This document shows, in pieces, positions 37,347 to 45,443 of a stretch of 64,000 nt of DNA. Source of the DNA: Micromonospora coriariae (GTDB lineage Bacteria; Actinomycetota; Actinomycetes; Mycobacteriales; Micromonosporaceae); the NCBI RefSeq assembly GCF_900091455.1, contig NZ_LT607412.1:434001-498000 (forward strand), in the 5' to 3' direction. Below the pieces are notes generated by a model that saw nothing but the letters and a program-made list of their open reading frames with translations, had not been told where the DNA came from and made no database searches. The stretch's first letter is position 1, and each line of letters starts with the position of its first letter. The translations under genes were made by a program, and so were the position numbers.

Positions 37347-39581
37347 TCACTGCCGTCGGCCTCGACTGACCGGCTCCCCGCCGGCGGGCGGATGGACCCG
37401 GGCGAGGCTGTCGGCGAGACCGGCCAGCCACCGGTCGACCTCCACCAGATGCCGCACCGAGGACTGCGAGCCGACCTCACCCAGCAGTGGGCGGATCCGG
37501 TCGAGTTCGTCGACGCAGTCAGCCGGCGCGGGCACCGGGCCGGCTGGACGGCCGTGCACGACCTCGTCGGCGAGGTCGTCGTACCCCCCTCGCAGTTGAC
37601 CTGCGGAGTCCCGCAGTAGCGGCGCGACCGCAGGCCAGCCCGCGAGGCAGCCGGGTGGGTTGCGCCGCAGCAACGACTCGGCGGCGGGCACGACGCGGTG
37701 TCCGGTGGCCAGGACGGCGTCCCAGTCCACGCGCCGACTCGGCGGATCGGGCCGCTCCGAGTGGTACTGGCAGTAGGACGAGTCGACGAGGACGGTGCTC
37801 CTGCGGACCCGTTCGAAAGCCTGGTCGGGTCGAGGCCCGCCGAGCACCGCCCGGACGGTCTGCTCGACCGCGTCCGCGGTGGCCTCCAGGTAGCGGGCGG
37901 CGTTGCGCCGCAGCTCGCGGCTCGCGCCGCGCGGCCACATCGCGACGCCGGCGACCACGCCGATCACGGCGCCGAGCACGACGTCGACCAGGCGGGCCTC
38001 GGCGAGTCGCCATCCTTCGGGCGCGAGCTGGGCGAAGACGAACGTCAGCAGCACTGTGAACAACGCCTGCTGCCAGACCGGCCCCAGCAGGCGCCCGACG
38101 CCGAAGGCCAGCATCAGAGTGAACGGCAACGCGATGGCGTAGACGATGGGCTCCTGAACGACGAGCATCAGCCCGCCGCTGACGACCGCACCGGCGATCG
38201 TGCCCAGCACGGCGGGCCGCAGCGCCGTGCGGGTCTCCGCCGCCGAGGTGTGCAGGACGGTGAGGGTCGCCAGGAGCACCCAGAAGCCGTGGGTGAGCTG
38301 GAACACCCCGGCGGCCACCCGGGCGACGGCCAGTGCCACGGCCAGCCGCAGCGAGCTGTGCAGGTGCACCGATCGGGGCGCCAGGTGCGAGCGGAACTGC
38401 CGCCAATACAGCGTCCATGGACCGTGGCGCGCGTACTCGAACAGCCCCGAGTAGACGTCCTCGCCGTCGAGCCGCGACCCGTTGGCCACCCGGACGCCGA
38501 CGGCGAGGACCCGCACCTGGTCGGCGAGGGCCAGCGCGGTCGCGTCCCGGCACAACCGGGGCACATCCGGCGCGTCGCGGTCGTCACCCTCTCCGACGGG
38601 GTACGCCCTCTCGGCCCGCCCGATCGCGGCGTCCAGGTCGCCGAGGTCGATCGGCTGCGCACCCGGCGCCAGGCTCCGGCCCGCAGCGCGGATCGTCTCG
38701 GCACACGAGGTGAGCAGCCGCGCCGCAGCCAGGTCCGGGATCGGCTCCGGAGGCGCGTCCGCCGCCAACCGGTCCGCCTCGGCGAGCACCTCCCGCAACG
38801 CCGCCGCGCAGATTCGCAGCGCCCGGTCCCGAGCGCCCGCCGCGGTGGGTGCCCACGCCGTGGGGTTGAGGCCCAACGCGAGGCCGGCCACCGTGTCGTA
38901 CGCCCGCTCGCGCCGTGTGTCCCGGCCGCCGTGACCGCCCCGCGGATCGGTCAGCATGGTGGCGGTGGCGTCAAGGAACGCCGCGACGCCACCCGTAGCC
39001 TCGGTGAGGCGCTGCCGGTAGGTGACCGGCACCGGATCGGGCCAGAGGAACACCTCGGCCACCGCGAGCAGCACGACGGCGAGGGTGACCCCCGCCAGCC
39101 GCTCCGGCAGGGTGTTCGGCTGGTACGGCGGGAAGGACGCCAGGATGTAGAAGAGCTGGAACGCGCTGGCCAGCCCCACCAGGCGCGGGTTGCCGACCCC
39201 GGCGAACGCCACGACGAACCCGATGACCAGCATTCCGCCGGCGGCCGTCCAGGTGCTCCACGCCAGCAGCGAGCCCACGGCGATCAGCGCCCAGACCGCC
39301 GGCAGCGACGTGACGAGGATCCGCGCCCGCTGCGGCGCCGGACCGGGCAGCTGCGCGAACGATCCGGCGGCGACCACGCCGAACAGACCGTACGTGGCGA
39401 GCATCGGGCTGCCCGCGCCGTAGCGGCAGGCGTAGAAGACGGCGGACGCGACGAGGGTCAGCCGTGCCGCACGCCGCAAAACGGCATCTCCCGGGTCACG
39501 GCTGCGAAGCCGGCCCAGGAGGCTGGTTCCGAGCACGCCTGGTCCCCCGGGTTCGTCGCAGCACCCTCCCCGGCCCACCAT
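37347..39581 (-). CDS. FUSC-family membrane protein (aromatic-acid exporter-like)
   Basis: 744 residues. Two blocks of hydrophobic helices (about 40-180 and 415-555) each precede a large hydrophilic helical domain, the duplicated layout of FUSC/YccS/AaeB proteins. The second block contains LTHGFWVLLATLTVLHTSAA and LGTIAGAVVSGGLMLVV, matching the FUSC core. The family includes putative exporters of aromatic carboxylic acids and fusaric acid resistance proteins; no substrate can be named. The ATG at 39581 is used, and a GTG at 39536 with GGGGGA upstream is a good alternative. A decayed kinase gene precedes it. Confidence 0.88.
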   Translation of the reverse strand: MVGRGGCCDEPGGPGVLGTSLLGRLRSRDPGDAVLRRAARLTLVASAVFYACRYGAGSPMLATYGLFGVVAAGSFAQLPGPAPQRARILVTSLPAVWALIAVGSLLAWSTWTAAGGMLVIGFVVAFAGVGNPRLVGLASAFQLFYILASFPPYQPNTLPERLAGVTLAVVLLAVAEVFLWPDPVPVTYRQRLTEATGGVAAFLDATATMLTDPRGGHGGRDTRRERAYDTVAGLALGLNPTAWAPTAAGARDRALRICAAALREVLAEADRLAADAPPEPIPDLAAARLLTSCAETIRAAGRSLAPGAQPIDLGDLDAAIGRAERAYPVGEGDDRDAPDVPRLCRDATALALADQVRVLAVGVRVANGSRLDGEDVYSGLFEYARHGPWTLYWRQFRSHLAPRSVHLHSSLRLAVALAVARVAAGVFQLTHGFWVLLATLTVLHTSAAETRTALRPAVLGTIAGAVVSGGLMLVVQEPIVYAIALPFTLMLAFGVGRLLGPVWQQALFTVLLTFVFAQLAPEGWRLAEARLVDVVLGAVIGVVAGVAMWPRGASRELRRNAARYLEATADAVEQTVRAVLGGPRPDQAFERVRRSTVLVDSSYCQYHSERPDPPSRRVDWDAVLATGHRVVPAAESLLRRNPPGCLAGWPAVAPLLRDSAGQLRGGYDDLADEVVHGRPAGPVPAPADCVDELDRIRPLLGEVGSQSSVRHLVEVDRWLAGLADSLARVHPPAGGEPVSRGRRQ

Positions 39582-39639
39582 TCTTCACCGAGGCTCCCGG
39601 TGGGCGGCGGGTTTCGCGGCGAATGGCCCGCGTCAGCGC

Positions 39640-40704
39640 TCAGCTCGCCCGCCACTTCTGGTTGGCCTGCCCGTTGCACTGCCAGAGCTGCAGGCGGGCG
39701 CCGTTGTCGGGGTTCTCGTCGAGCACGTCGACGCACCTGTCCGCCTTGATGTTCACCAGGTCGTAGGCCTTGTTGAGGGTGAACTTCTGGGACCCCACAC
39801 CGCTGCAGTCGGCCAGTTGGACAGCGGCCCCGTTCTCCGTGGAGTGGCCGGCGACGTCCAGGCACTTGCCCATGGAGCGGACCGTGCGGCGGTGACGAAC
39901 TCGGGCACGATCCTCGGGCGTGGCGCGTCACCGGCGGCGTTAGTCCGGGCTACCGGCCCGTCGTCGGTGGTGCTCACCAGGGCGGTTGGATCCTGCGGAG
40001 CGGCGGCCTGGCGCAGGAGCTGGTCCGCCTCCTCGGCGCTGATCCGCTGATCCGGCTCCCGACGCAGCAGCGCCGAGCGACCAGAGGTCGGCGGCGGGGC
40101 CGACGTCGCCGTCGGTGGCCCGCTCCGGTGCGAGGTACGCCGGCGAGCCGAGCACCATGCCGGTCTGCGTCATGCGCGGGTCGCCGGGGAGGGTGGCCAG
40201 ACCGAAGTCGGTCAGCACCACCCGGCCGTCGTCGGCGAGCAGCACATTGGCCGGCTTGACGTCGCGGTGCAGCACGCCGGCCTGGTGCGCGGCCCGCAGC
40301 GCGCCCAGCACACCCAGTCCGATCCGCGCGGCGCGGGCCACCGGCATCGGACCCTCGGCTTCGAGCACCTCGTGCAGGGAACGGGACGGGACGAGCTCCA
40401 TCACGATCCACGGGTCGTCGTCCGAGTGCAGCACGTCGAAGACGCGTACCACGTTGACATGGCCCAGGCGGGCAACAGCCCGCGCCTCGCGCATGGACCG
40501 TTCGCGCATCTCCCGGCGCTCGTCGTCACGCAGGCCCGGCGGTGCCACCAACTCCTTGATGGCCACGTCCCGCTGGAGCATCTCGTCGCGGGCCTGCCAC
40601 ACGCGGCCCATTCCGCCCTGTCCGAGCGGACGTACCAGCCGGTAGCGATTGGCAATCAACTGTCGAGGGGTGTCGGGCACGACAGGAAGGTACCCGGCGA
40701 TCAT
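39640..40704 (-). pseudogene. Decayed serine/threonine kinase-ricin lectin fusion
   Basis: The N-terminal kinase lobe is intact: GQGGMGRVWQARDEML, the VAIKEL lysine, HRDVKPANVLLADDG, TDFGLATLPGD and SPAYLAPERATDG. After ADLWSLGA (about 40075) the frame changes, and kinase homology resumes only at LLRREPDQRISAEEADQLLR, so roughly 40 residues of the C-lobe are missing. A linker follows (STTDDGPVARTNAAG). At about 39880 a second frame change leads into a ricin-type beta-trefoil fragment (MGKCLDVAGHSTENGAAVQL and later GARLQLWQCNGQANQKW). Intact relatives are membrane-spanning kinases with an outer ricin lectin domain. Here the membrane segment and part of the lectin are gone. Two separate deletions make this a clear pseudogene. 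Confidence 0.8.
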
Positions 40705-40873
40705 TACGCGCCCAATTCTTCCCGACAGGTGGAAAGCGACAGTTGGATATGTCACAAGGAACTGTTGGTGGCCGGCGCCAGACCATTCCGGCACAACTCC
40801 ACTATTGACCCGCCCACTGTCGCCCAACGCGATGTTACCAATGCGTATATCGGCAATGTGCTATGAATATCGA

Positions 40874-41479
40874 ATGAACTCGAAGTCCGTCGAGACCCGT
40901 ACGGCATGGGCCCGGCCGGGCCTGGGGTGGGCCCTCCTGTGCCTTGTGGTGGTGACGCTGGCTGCCTGTACGTCCCCGAGCGACTCCAACCGGTCTGCCG
41001 CGCCGCCTGTCGATGACGCGACTGGAGTGTCGGCCGGAAGCGGTGGCGAGACGCCGTGCACGACATCGGTAGACGCGATGCCCGCACCTCCGGAGGGTTA
41101 TCGGCTCGTGGGCGAAAATGCAGCCGTGCCTGGCAGGTCCGTGCTGCGGGCAGAAGAATCGGGCGAGGCCGATCCAGCGGCTCGCCTATTCGCCAAGTGG
41201 GGACTGGTCGTCCGCGCCGGCACTGTCGTCGACCTTCAGGTCGCGCCCGGATGGGAAGACGACGCCCGGATCGGATGGAGTGCTCCGGACGGGCCAGCGG
41301 CGACCGCCCGGGTGCACGCCTGCGCGCCGACCGGAGGCCAACCTCAATGGATGGCCTTCGTCGGCGGCACGTGGGTTGCGCGAGCCATCTGCCTACCGCT
41401 CATCATCCGGTCGAATGGACGGCAGGACCGAGTCGACCTCGGTATCGGCCGTCCCTGCGACGAAACAACCACGCCGTAG
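40874..41479 (+). CDS. Putative lipoprotein of unknown function
   Basis: 201 residues from the ATG at 40874. A signal peptide ends with VVTLAAC, a good lipobox, so the protein is probably lipid-anchored outside the cell. The rest has one clear domain (PPEGYRLVGENAAVPGRSVL, then LFAKWGLVVRAGTVVDLQVA) and three further cysteines that could form disulfides. I do not recognise the family. No ribosome binding site is visible; another ATG at 40856 is in frame. It is divergent from the kinase pseudogene, across a gap that is relatively AT-rich. Confidence 0.65.
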   Translation: MNSKSVETRTAWARPGLGWALLCLVVVTLAACTSPSDSNRSAAPPVDDATGVSAGSGGETPCTTSVDAMPAPPEGYRLVGENAAVPGRSVLRAEESGEADPAARLFAKWGLVVRAGTVVDLQVAPGWEDDARIGWSAPDGPAATARVHACAPTGGQPQWMAFVGGTWVARAICLPLIIRSNGRQDRVDLGIGRPCDETTTP

Positions 41480-41580
41480 CCCCGGGCTGTCTCGCACCAT
41501 CGACGAATGCCACAGCGGGAACGGCCGGTGGTGGTCGCGGTAGGCGGACGCCATTCGGCGCATCCTGACAGGATGTTTCG

Positions 41581-42744
41581 GTGCGCTTCGCCCCTCACCT
41601 CGTGGCGTCCTTCCAGATGCCGTCGAACGCCCCTCGCGTACCCGGTATGGCCGGCACCGCTGACACTCCCGCCGTCCAGCGGTGGCCGCATCGCCGGCTC
41701 ATCGTGATTCGCCGGGACGACGAGCTGTCGGCATACGACCTCGACCGGCTGCTCGCCGGTGACGACACTCCCGCCGCGCGGTTCCGGGCGCCGTGGCCGC
41801 GTGGGGCAGGCGGGATCGATGCGGTGAGCCCCACCCTCGACCTGGCGGTCTTCAGCGGCCAGCACGCGCTGCACGCGGTCGACCAGACCGGCGCTCTGCG
41901 CTGGAGCGTGCGGCACGCGTGCTGGGGCTCCCCCTGCTCGTCGCTCCACGAGTCCTACGAGGAGTACGCGGGCACCGACGAGCACCGCTATCCCGATCGG
42001 GGCTCGTGCTCGATCAGCGCGGACGGCTCGACGGTGTGGGCGCACGTACGCACGCCTCTGCCGGATGACGCCGAGCCGGAGTACGACGAGGAGTGGCTCG
42101 TGATCGACGCCATCGACGGTCGCATCCTGGGACGGGCCTCGACCGGCACCGCAGCCGCCGGCTCCCACCACGTTCCCCACCCCAACCCCGGCCAGATGGG
42201 CCTCAGCATCGGCGAGGGCCAGGACGGTGTCCCGCTGCGGTGGGGCCGGTGGGACGGCGTCCGCCTCACCGTCACCTCGATCGGGGATGACGACCGTTCC
42301 CTCATCGACGTCAGCCCGTCCGGAGAGCTGTTGCTCACGGTCGCCCACCATCAGGGAGACCTGGCGGTCCACCGGCTTTCCGACGGGGCGGTACTGCACG
42401 AGGTCGCCGCCGACCAGCTTCTGCCGCACCCGCCGTCGGACACGGCGGAGGAGCCCTACTGGGACTACCAGTGCGGCTTCGTCGACGAGCACACGGTGAT
42501 CGCGAGCGCCGACGAGAACGACGAGGAGTACGGTCGCCCGCGGCATTGGCTCATCGACGCGGCGCAGGGTGAGGTGCTCGGTCGGGTCGAGTACCCGATG
42601 CCCATTTCGGAGAGCCCAATGGCGCTCGGCGACGGCACCTGGCTCACCTGCGGCGAGGACCCGTTCCAGCTCCTGCTGTGGAGTCTTCCCTCGGTGGATC
42701 GCGTCTCGTCCACCGCGACCAGCCCCTCAGCCGCTGTGGAGTGA
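41581..42744 (+). CDS. Uncharacterised beta-propeller-like protein
   Basis: 387 residues, GTG start with AGGA upstream. The sequence is made of repeating strands of the type VSPTLDLAVFSGQHALHAVD, CSISADGSTVWAHVRTP and VSPSGELLLTVAHHQGDLAV. Each pairs a polar turn with two or three beta strands, as in WD40- or quinoprotein-like propellers. There is no signal peptide, so it should be cytoplasmic. Clusters of acidic residues (PDDAEPEYDEEW, ADENDEEYG) are notable. I cannot assign a function; neighbours give no help because the region is a patchwork. Confidence 0.7.
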   Translation: MRFAPHLVASFQMPSNAPRVPGMAGTADTPAVQRWPHRRLIVIRRDDELSAYDLDRLLAGDDTPAARFRAPWPRGAGGIDAVSPTLDLAVFSGQHALHAVDQTGALRWSVRHACWGSPCSSLHESYEEYAGTDEHRYPDRGSCSISADGSTVWAHVRTPLPDDAEPEYDEEWLVIDAIDGRILGRASTGTAAAGSHHVPHPNPGQMGLSIGEGQDGVPLRWGRWDGVRLTVTSIGDDDRSLIDVSPSGELLLTVAHHQGDLAVHRLSDGAVLHEVAADQLLPHPPSDTAEEPYWDYQCGFVDEHTVIASADENDEEYGRPRHWLIDAAQGEVLGRVEYPMPISESPMALGDGTWLTCGEDPFQLLLWSLPSVDRVSSTATSPSAAVE

Positions 42745-42873
42745 CCGCTTCGTTGTGAACTCTCGGCGCGCCGGTCGGGGCGGGCTTGATACGAGGTCAG
42801 ACGGGCCGCTGATGCGCTTCTCAGCTCGGTTCGGCTGGCACGGTTGCTGTACTTCGCTGCTGTACTGCTGGCG

Positions 42874-43047
42874 TCAGGCGAGGCGTTGGATGCGGACCTT
42901 CGGGCGCTCGTTCCTCAGGTGGCCGTGCATGTGCTGGCGTACCTGCTCGTCCCAGACCTCCTGGTCGTAGGCCGGATCTGGCGGGATCCACCTGTGGGAG
43001 CCGTCGCTGATATGGAACTTCTCGTCACCCGGCCGCAGGATGCTCAT
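42874..43047 (-). CDS. Small conserved-looking protein of about 57 residues
   Basis: The ATG at 43047 overlaps the stop of the gene before it (ATGA), which strongly suggests real translation. The product is charged and aromatic (MSILRPGDEKFHISDGSHRW, then DPAYDQEVWDEQVRQHMHGH) with no membrane segment. The high content of His, Trp, Asp and Glu is unlike a shadow frame in 73% GC DNA. Function unknown. Confidence 0.55.
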   Translation of the reverse strand: MSILRPGDEKFHISDGSHRWIPPDPAYDQEVWDEQVRQHMHGHLRNERPKVRIQRLA

Positions 43048-43325
43048 CGGGTCCAGCCGAGGAATCGGTGGTGCAGGTGGCCGGCGGGAACGTGGGACAG
43101 GTCCTGGGCGGCGTCGACGAGATGGGCGGCCAGGTAGAGGGCAAGTGACACCGGGGCACGGTGATACTCGGCCAGCAGCTCGCGCCGACGGGTCTGACAG
43201 GGCCAGTCGGCACCGCAGCCGCCGTGCCAACCGAGGAGAACCACGTGCCGCCGCGTTACCGCTACGAGCAGACCCAAATGCTGACGTGGGTCAAGGGTGG
43301 CTAGGGCCCGGCAGGCATACCGCAT
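43044..43325 (-). CDS. Small protein with CxxxWPC-type zinc-like motif
   Basis: 93 residues from the ATG at 43325. The segment GGCGADWPCQTRRRELLAEY followed by SLALYLAAHLVDAAQDL recalls short actinobacterial proteins sometimes labelled flavin reductase, which carry a CxxC-WPC motif followed by two helices. The label is probably wrong for them too. Here the first cysteines of that motif are partly altered (HGGCGADWPC). It overlaps the next gene by four bases, forming a two-gene unit. The N-terminal 35 residues look less typical, so the gene may have lost its original start. A TTG at 43349 is also in frame. Confidence 0.55.
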   Translation of the reverse strand: MRYACRALATLDPRQHLGLLVAVTRRHVVLLGWHGGCGADWPCQTRRRELLAEYHRAPVSLALYLAAHLVDAAQDLSHVPAGHLHHRFLGWTR

Positions 43326-43582
43326 GCGATAGGGCCGCCACCCCGCCAAGCGATGAACAAACTAGGTCCGGCTACACCGAACCAGGAGCCTACGGTCGCG
43401 GCGAGTGGATCAGGGTCGAGTGCCTGCCGATGAACTGAGGTCGGTGCGTTTCGTCAACGGTACGGGTACAAACTGAAAAACTTGAGAGTCCACGTGGCTT
43501 CGTTATCCCATGCTTGGCTCACTCGTCCGCGCTGGCGTTGCGTCACCACCTCGCGCGCGGGAAGGAGATAGCTATGCAATAA

Positions 43583-44296
43583 ATGTTGCTGGTGTTGCTC
43601 TCGTGGATTTCACTCGGTGCTGGCGTTGTCAGCTCAGCCTTGATCGTCGTAGACACCCGCCTTCGCGGGTACCGCCAGCCGATCAAGAGCGAGGAGTTCG
43701 TCTGGCCCGTAACCGGGCTCTACCTCGGCCCAGCCGCCATCGCGGCGTACCGGCGTTGGGTCAGGCCCCATTCCCGCAGGTGGCAGCAGCGAAACGGCAG
43801 GCCGCCAAGAAGACCACGCCAAATAGTCATCCTAACCGGGGTTTGTCAGTGCGGCGCCCACTGCGCTCTCGGCGTCGTCCTCGGTGAGGTGGTCGTCTTT
43901 GCAGGTGGCATCAGCTTAGCGGGCGACACGTTGTGGGCCTCTTACATCAGCGATTATCTAGGGGCGATCGCCGTAGGGGTGACGTTCCGATACTTCACCT
44001 CGGTTCGCAGGGGCCGGCTAAGGATGTGGGATGCATTAGTGACCGTCGCCAAGGCTGACCTGCTCGCCGTGACCGCCTTCGAGATAGCTCTGTTTGCCTG
44101 GTTGGCGTTCTCGCACCATGTCATTGCCCCGGAGCCCCCATTGAACCCGACCACCCCGGCCTTCTGGTTCGTCATCCAGATCGGGCTGGCCAGTGGCTTC
44201 ATCGCCGCATGGCCAGCAACCTCTTGGCTGGTCCGTCGTGGAATCAAAGTAATGCCATGGCCCGGGCCCGACGTAGATAAGAGGGCGCGCAAATAG
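43583..44296 (+). CDS. DUF4396-like membrane protein with a stop codon right before its start
   Basis: 237 residues with six or so hydrophobic segments. The motif CQCGAHCALGVVLGEVVVF at about residues 88-106 has the Cys-x-Cys-x3-Cys cluster of DUF4396 proteins, which are found beside copper and other metal genes. A metal-related role is possible. The strong site GAAGGAG serves an ATG at 43574 that reads ATG-CAA-TAA and is immediately followed, in the same frame, by the ATG used here. Either the gene has a nonsense codon at position 3 and restarts, or a tiny leader is real. An insertion sequence remnant begins just after its stop. Confidence 0.7.
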   Translation: MLLVLLSWISLGAGVVSSALIVVDTRLRGYRQPIKSEEFVWPVTGLYLGPAAIAAYRRWVRPHSRRWQQRNGRPPRRPRQIVILTGVCQCGAHCALGVVLGEVVVFAGGISLAGDTLWASYISDYLGAIAVGVTFRYFTSVRRGRLRMWDALVTVAKADLLAVTAFEIALFAWLAFSHHVIAPEPPLNPTTPAFWFVIQIGLASGFIAAWPATSWLVRRGIKVMPWPGPDVDKRARK

Positions 44297-44363
44297 GTCA
44301 GCGGGGATGAGTCGTGGAGGAGGCGGGCACAGACATCAGTGATCATGAAGGTTCCTACGCCTA

Positions 44364-44872
44364 GTGATCACTGGAACGCCTGTGCCCGCTGTCCCATCAT
44401 GGCTGAGCGACCCCTTGTGGGACCAGTTCGCCGCGCTGCTGCCACCCCGTCCCGCTACCGATCCCACCCATCCGCTGGGCTGTCACCGCCGGCGTATCGC
44501 CGACCGGATCGTGTTCGACAGGTTGCTGCAGGTGCTGCGGTTCGGCTGCTCCTACCAGGGCATCGCCGACTGCTACTGGACGACCTCGCCGTCGATGGAT
44601 GCATCACCAAGGCGCCCGGCGGTGGAGAGGTCGCCGGCCGTTCACCGGTCGACCGCAGCAAGCAAGGCATGAAACGGTCGGTCATGGTCGAGGCCCGCGG
44701 CATCCCACTGGGCCGCGTCCTGGCCGGCGCCCACCGCCACGACTCCCCGCTGCTGGAATCCACGCTGGACCGGCTCGACGACCTCGGCCCGCTGCCCGGC
44801 ACCATCACCGTGCACCTGGATGCCGGGTACGACTCCCGGAAGACCCGCGACCTGCTCACCGCACGCAGGCTA
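44364..44872 (+). pseudogene. Truncated IS5-family transposase, element 1
   Basis: Starts with MITGTPVPAVPSWLSDPLWD and QFAALLPPRPATDPTHPLGC, then RIADRIVFDRLLQVLRFGCS. After YQGIADC the frame breaks at about 44575. The protein resumes in another frame as LDDLAVDGCITKAPGGGEVA, where a catalytic Asp lies (LAVDG), and runs through GIPLGRVLAGAHRHDSPLL to HLDAGYDSRKTRDLL (second Asp). It then ends abruptly at 44872, so the third catalytic residue is missing. In full-length relatives about 30 residues separate YQGIAD from LDDLAVDG, so an internal deletion is inferred as well as the 3' truncation. Confidence 0.75.
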
Positions 44873-45308
44873 GTTTCGAGCCTGGCTTGCGGCGGTCGAC
44901 CGGGCTCGGGCCGGTTTCGGGCCGCCCTTGAGCGCCCGGACGTGGGAGCCGTCGATCACCGGCCGGGACATGTCCAGCTGCCCGGCGGCCCGGAGTTTGC
45001 CCAGCAGCACTTCGTGCTGTTGCTGCCACACGCCGGCGTCGTTCCAGTCTCAACCTGCCCCAGCAGGTCATCCCCGACCCGAAGCCGAGTTCCTGGGGCA
45101 GGTGCTCGCACGGGATCGCCGTGTAGAGCACGAACAGGATCTCGCACAACACCTTGCGGTCATCCAGCGGCTTACGGCCGGGATAGCGACGCCGACGTGG
45201 TGCTCGAGGTGGCAGCAACGGCGCGATCTCTGCCCGCAGCTCGTCCGAGACGATCCACGGCGGCTGCTCACCCCTCCTCACGCCCGAGCACTCCAGTCGA
45301 CCATCCAT
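44873..45308 (-). pseudogene. Truncated IS5-family transposase, element 2
   Basis: From the ATG at 45308: IVSDELRAEIAPLLPPRAP and YPGRKPLDDRKVLCEILFVL, then TAIPCEHLPQELGFGSGMTC. A frame change near 45060 is needed to continue as DWNDAGVWQQQHEVLLGKLR and SRPVIDGSHVRALKGG with the first catalytic Asp. A second frame change in the short A-run near 44921 leads to TGPSPVDRRKPGSK, where the copy is cut at the junction with element 1. The N-terminal helix-turn-helix half is all that remains. Confidence 0.75.
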
Positions 45309-45443
45309 CAAGGACGAACGCCCCTAGATCATTCTGTTAGGAGTTCTTAGGCAATGCTGCTGCCAGACGCTGGCCCCCGGTGGGGAACCAGGCTGCCCGG
45401 CGGATCACCGTCGGTGGCACGACACAGGCTTGTCGCGTGGCTT

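Larger units (their letters stand above)
44298..45340. mobile_element. Two truncated IS5-like elements fused head to head
   Basis: The left part (about 44298-44872) belongs to one element read on the plus strand. It includes an inverted repeat at its left end: GCGGGCACAG at 44322-44331, matched by CTGTGCCCGC near 44380-44389. The right part (about 44873-45340) is a second element read on the minus strand. Both transposase genes are cut at the same point, so the internal halves of both have been lost. Flanking target duplications cannot be defined. Neither copy can be autonomous. Confidence 0.7.

Noticed and set aside
43350-43438. Possible 3' end of a gene (frame ending RGEWIRVECLPMN)
   Set aside because: The stretch looks somewhat protein-like, but there is no start or upstream body in frame; too little to call even a remnant.
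44298-45340. An intact transposon that might carry the MraY gene
   Set aside because: Both transposase copies are truncated and no matching inverted repeat was found beyond the MraY gene.
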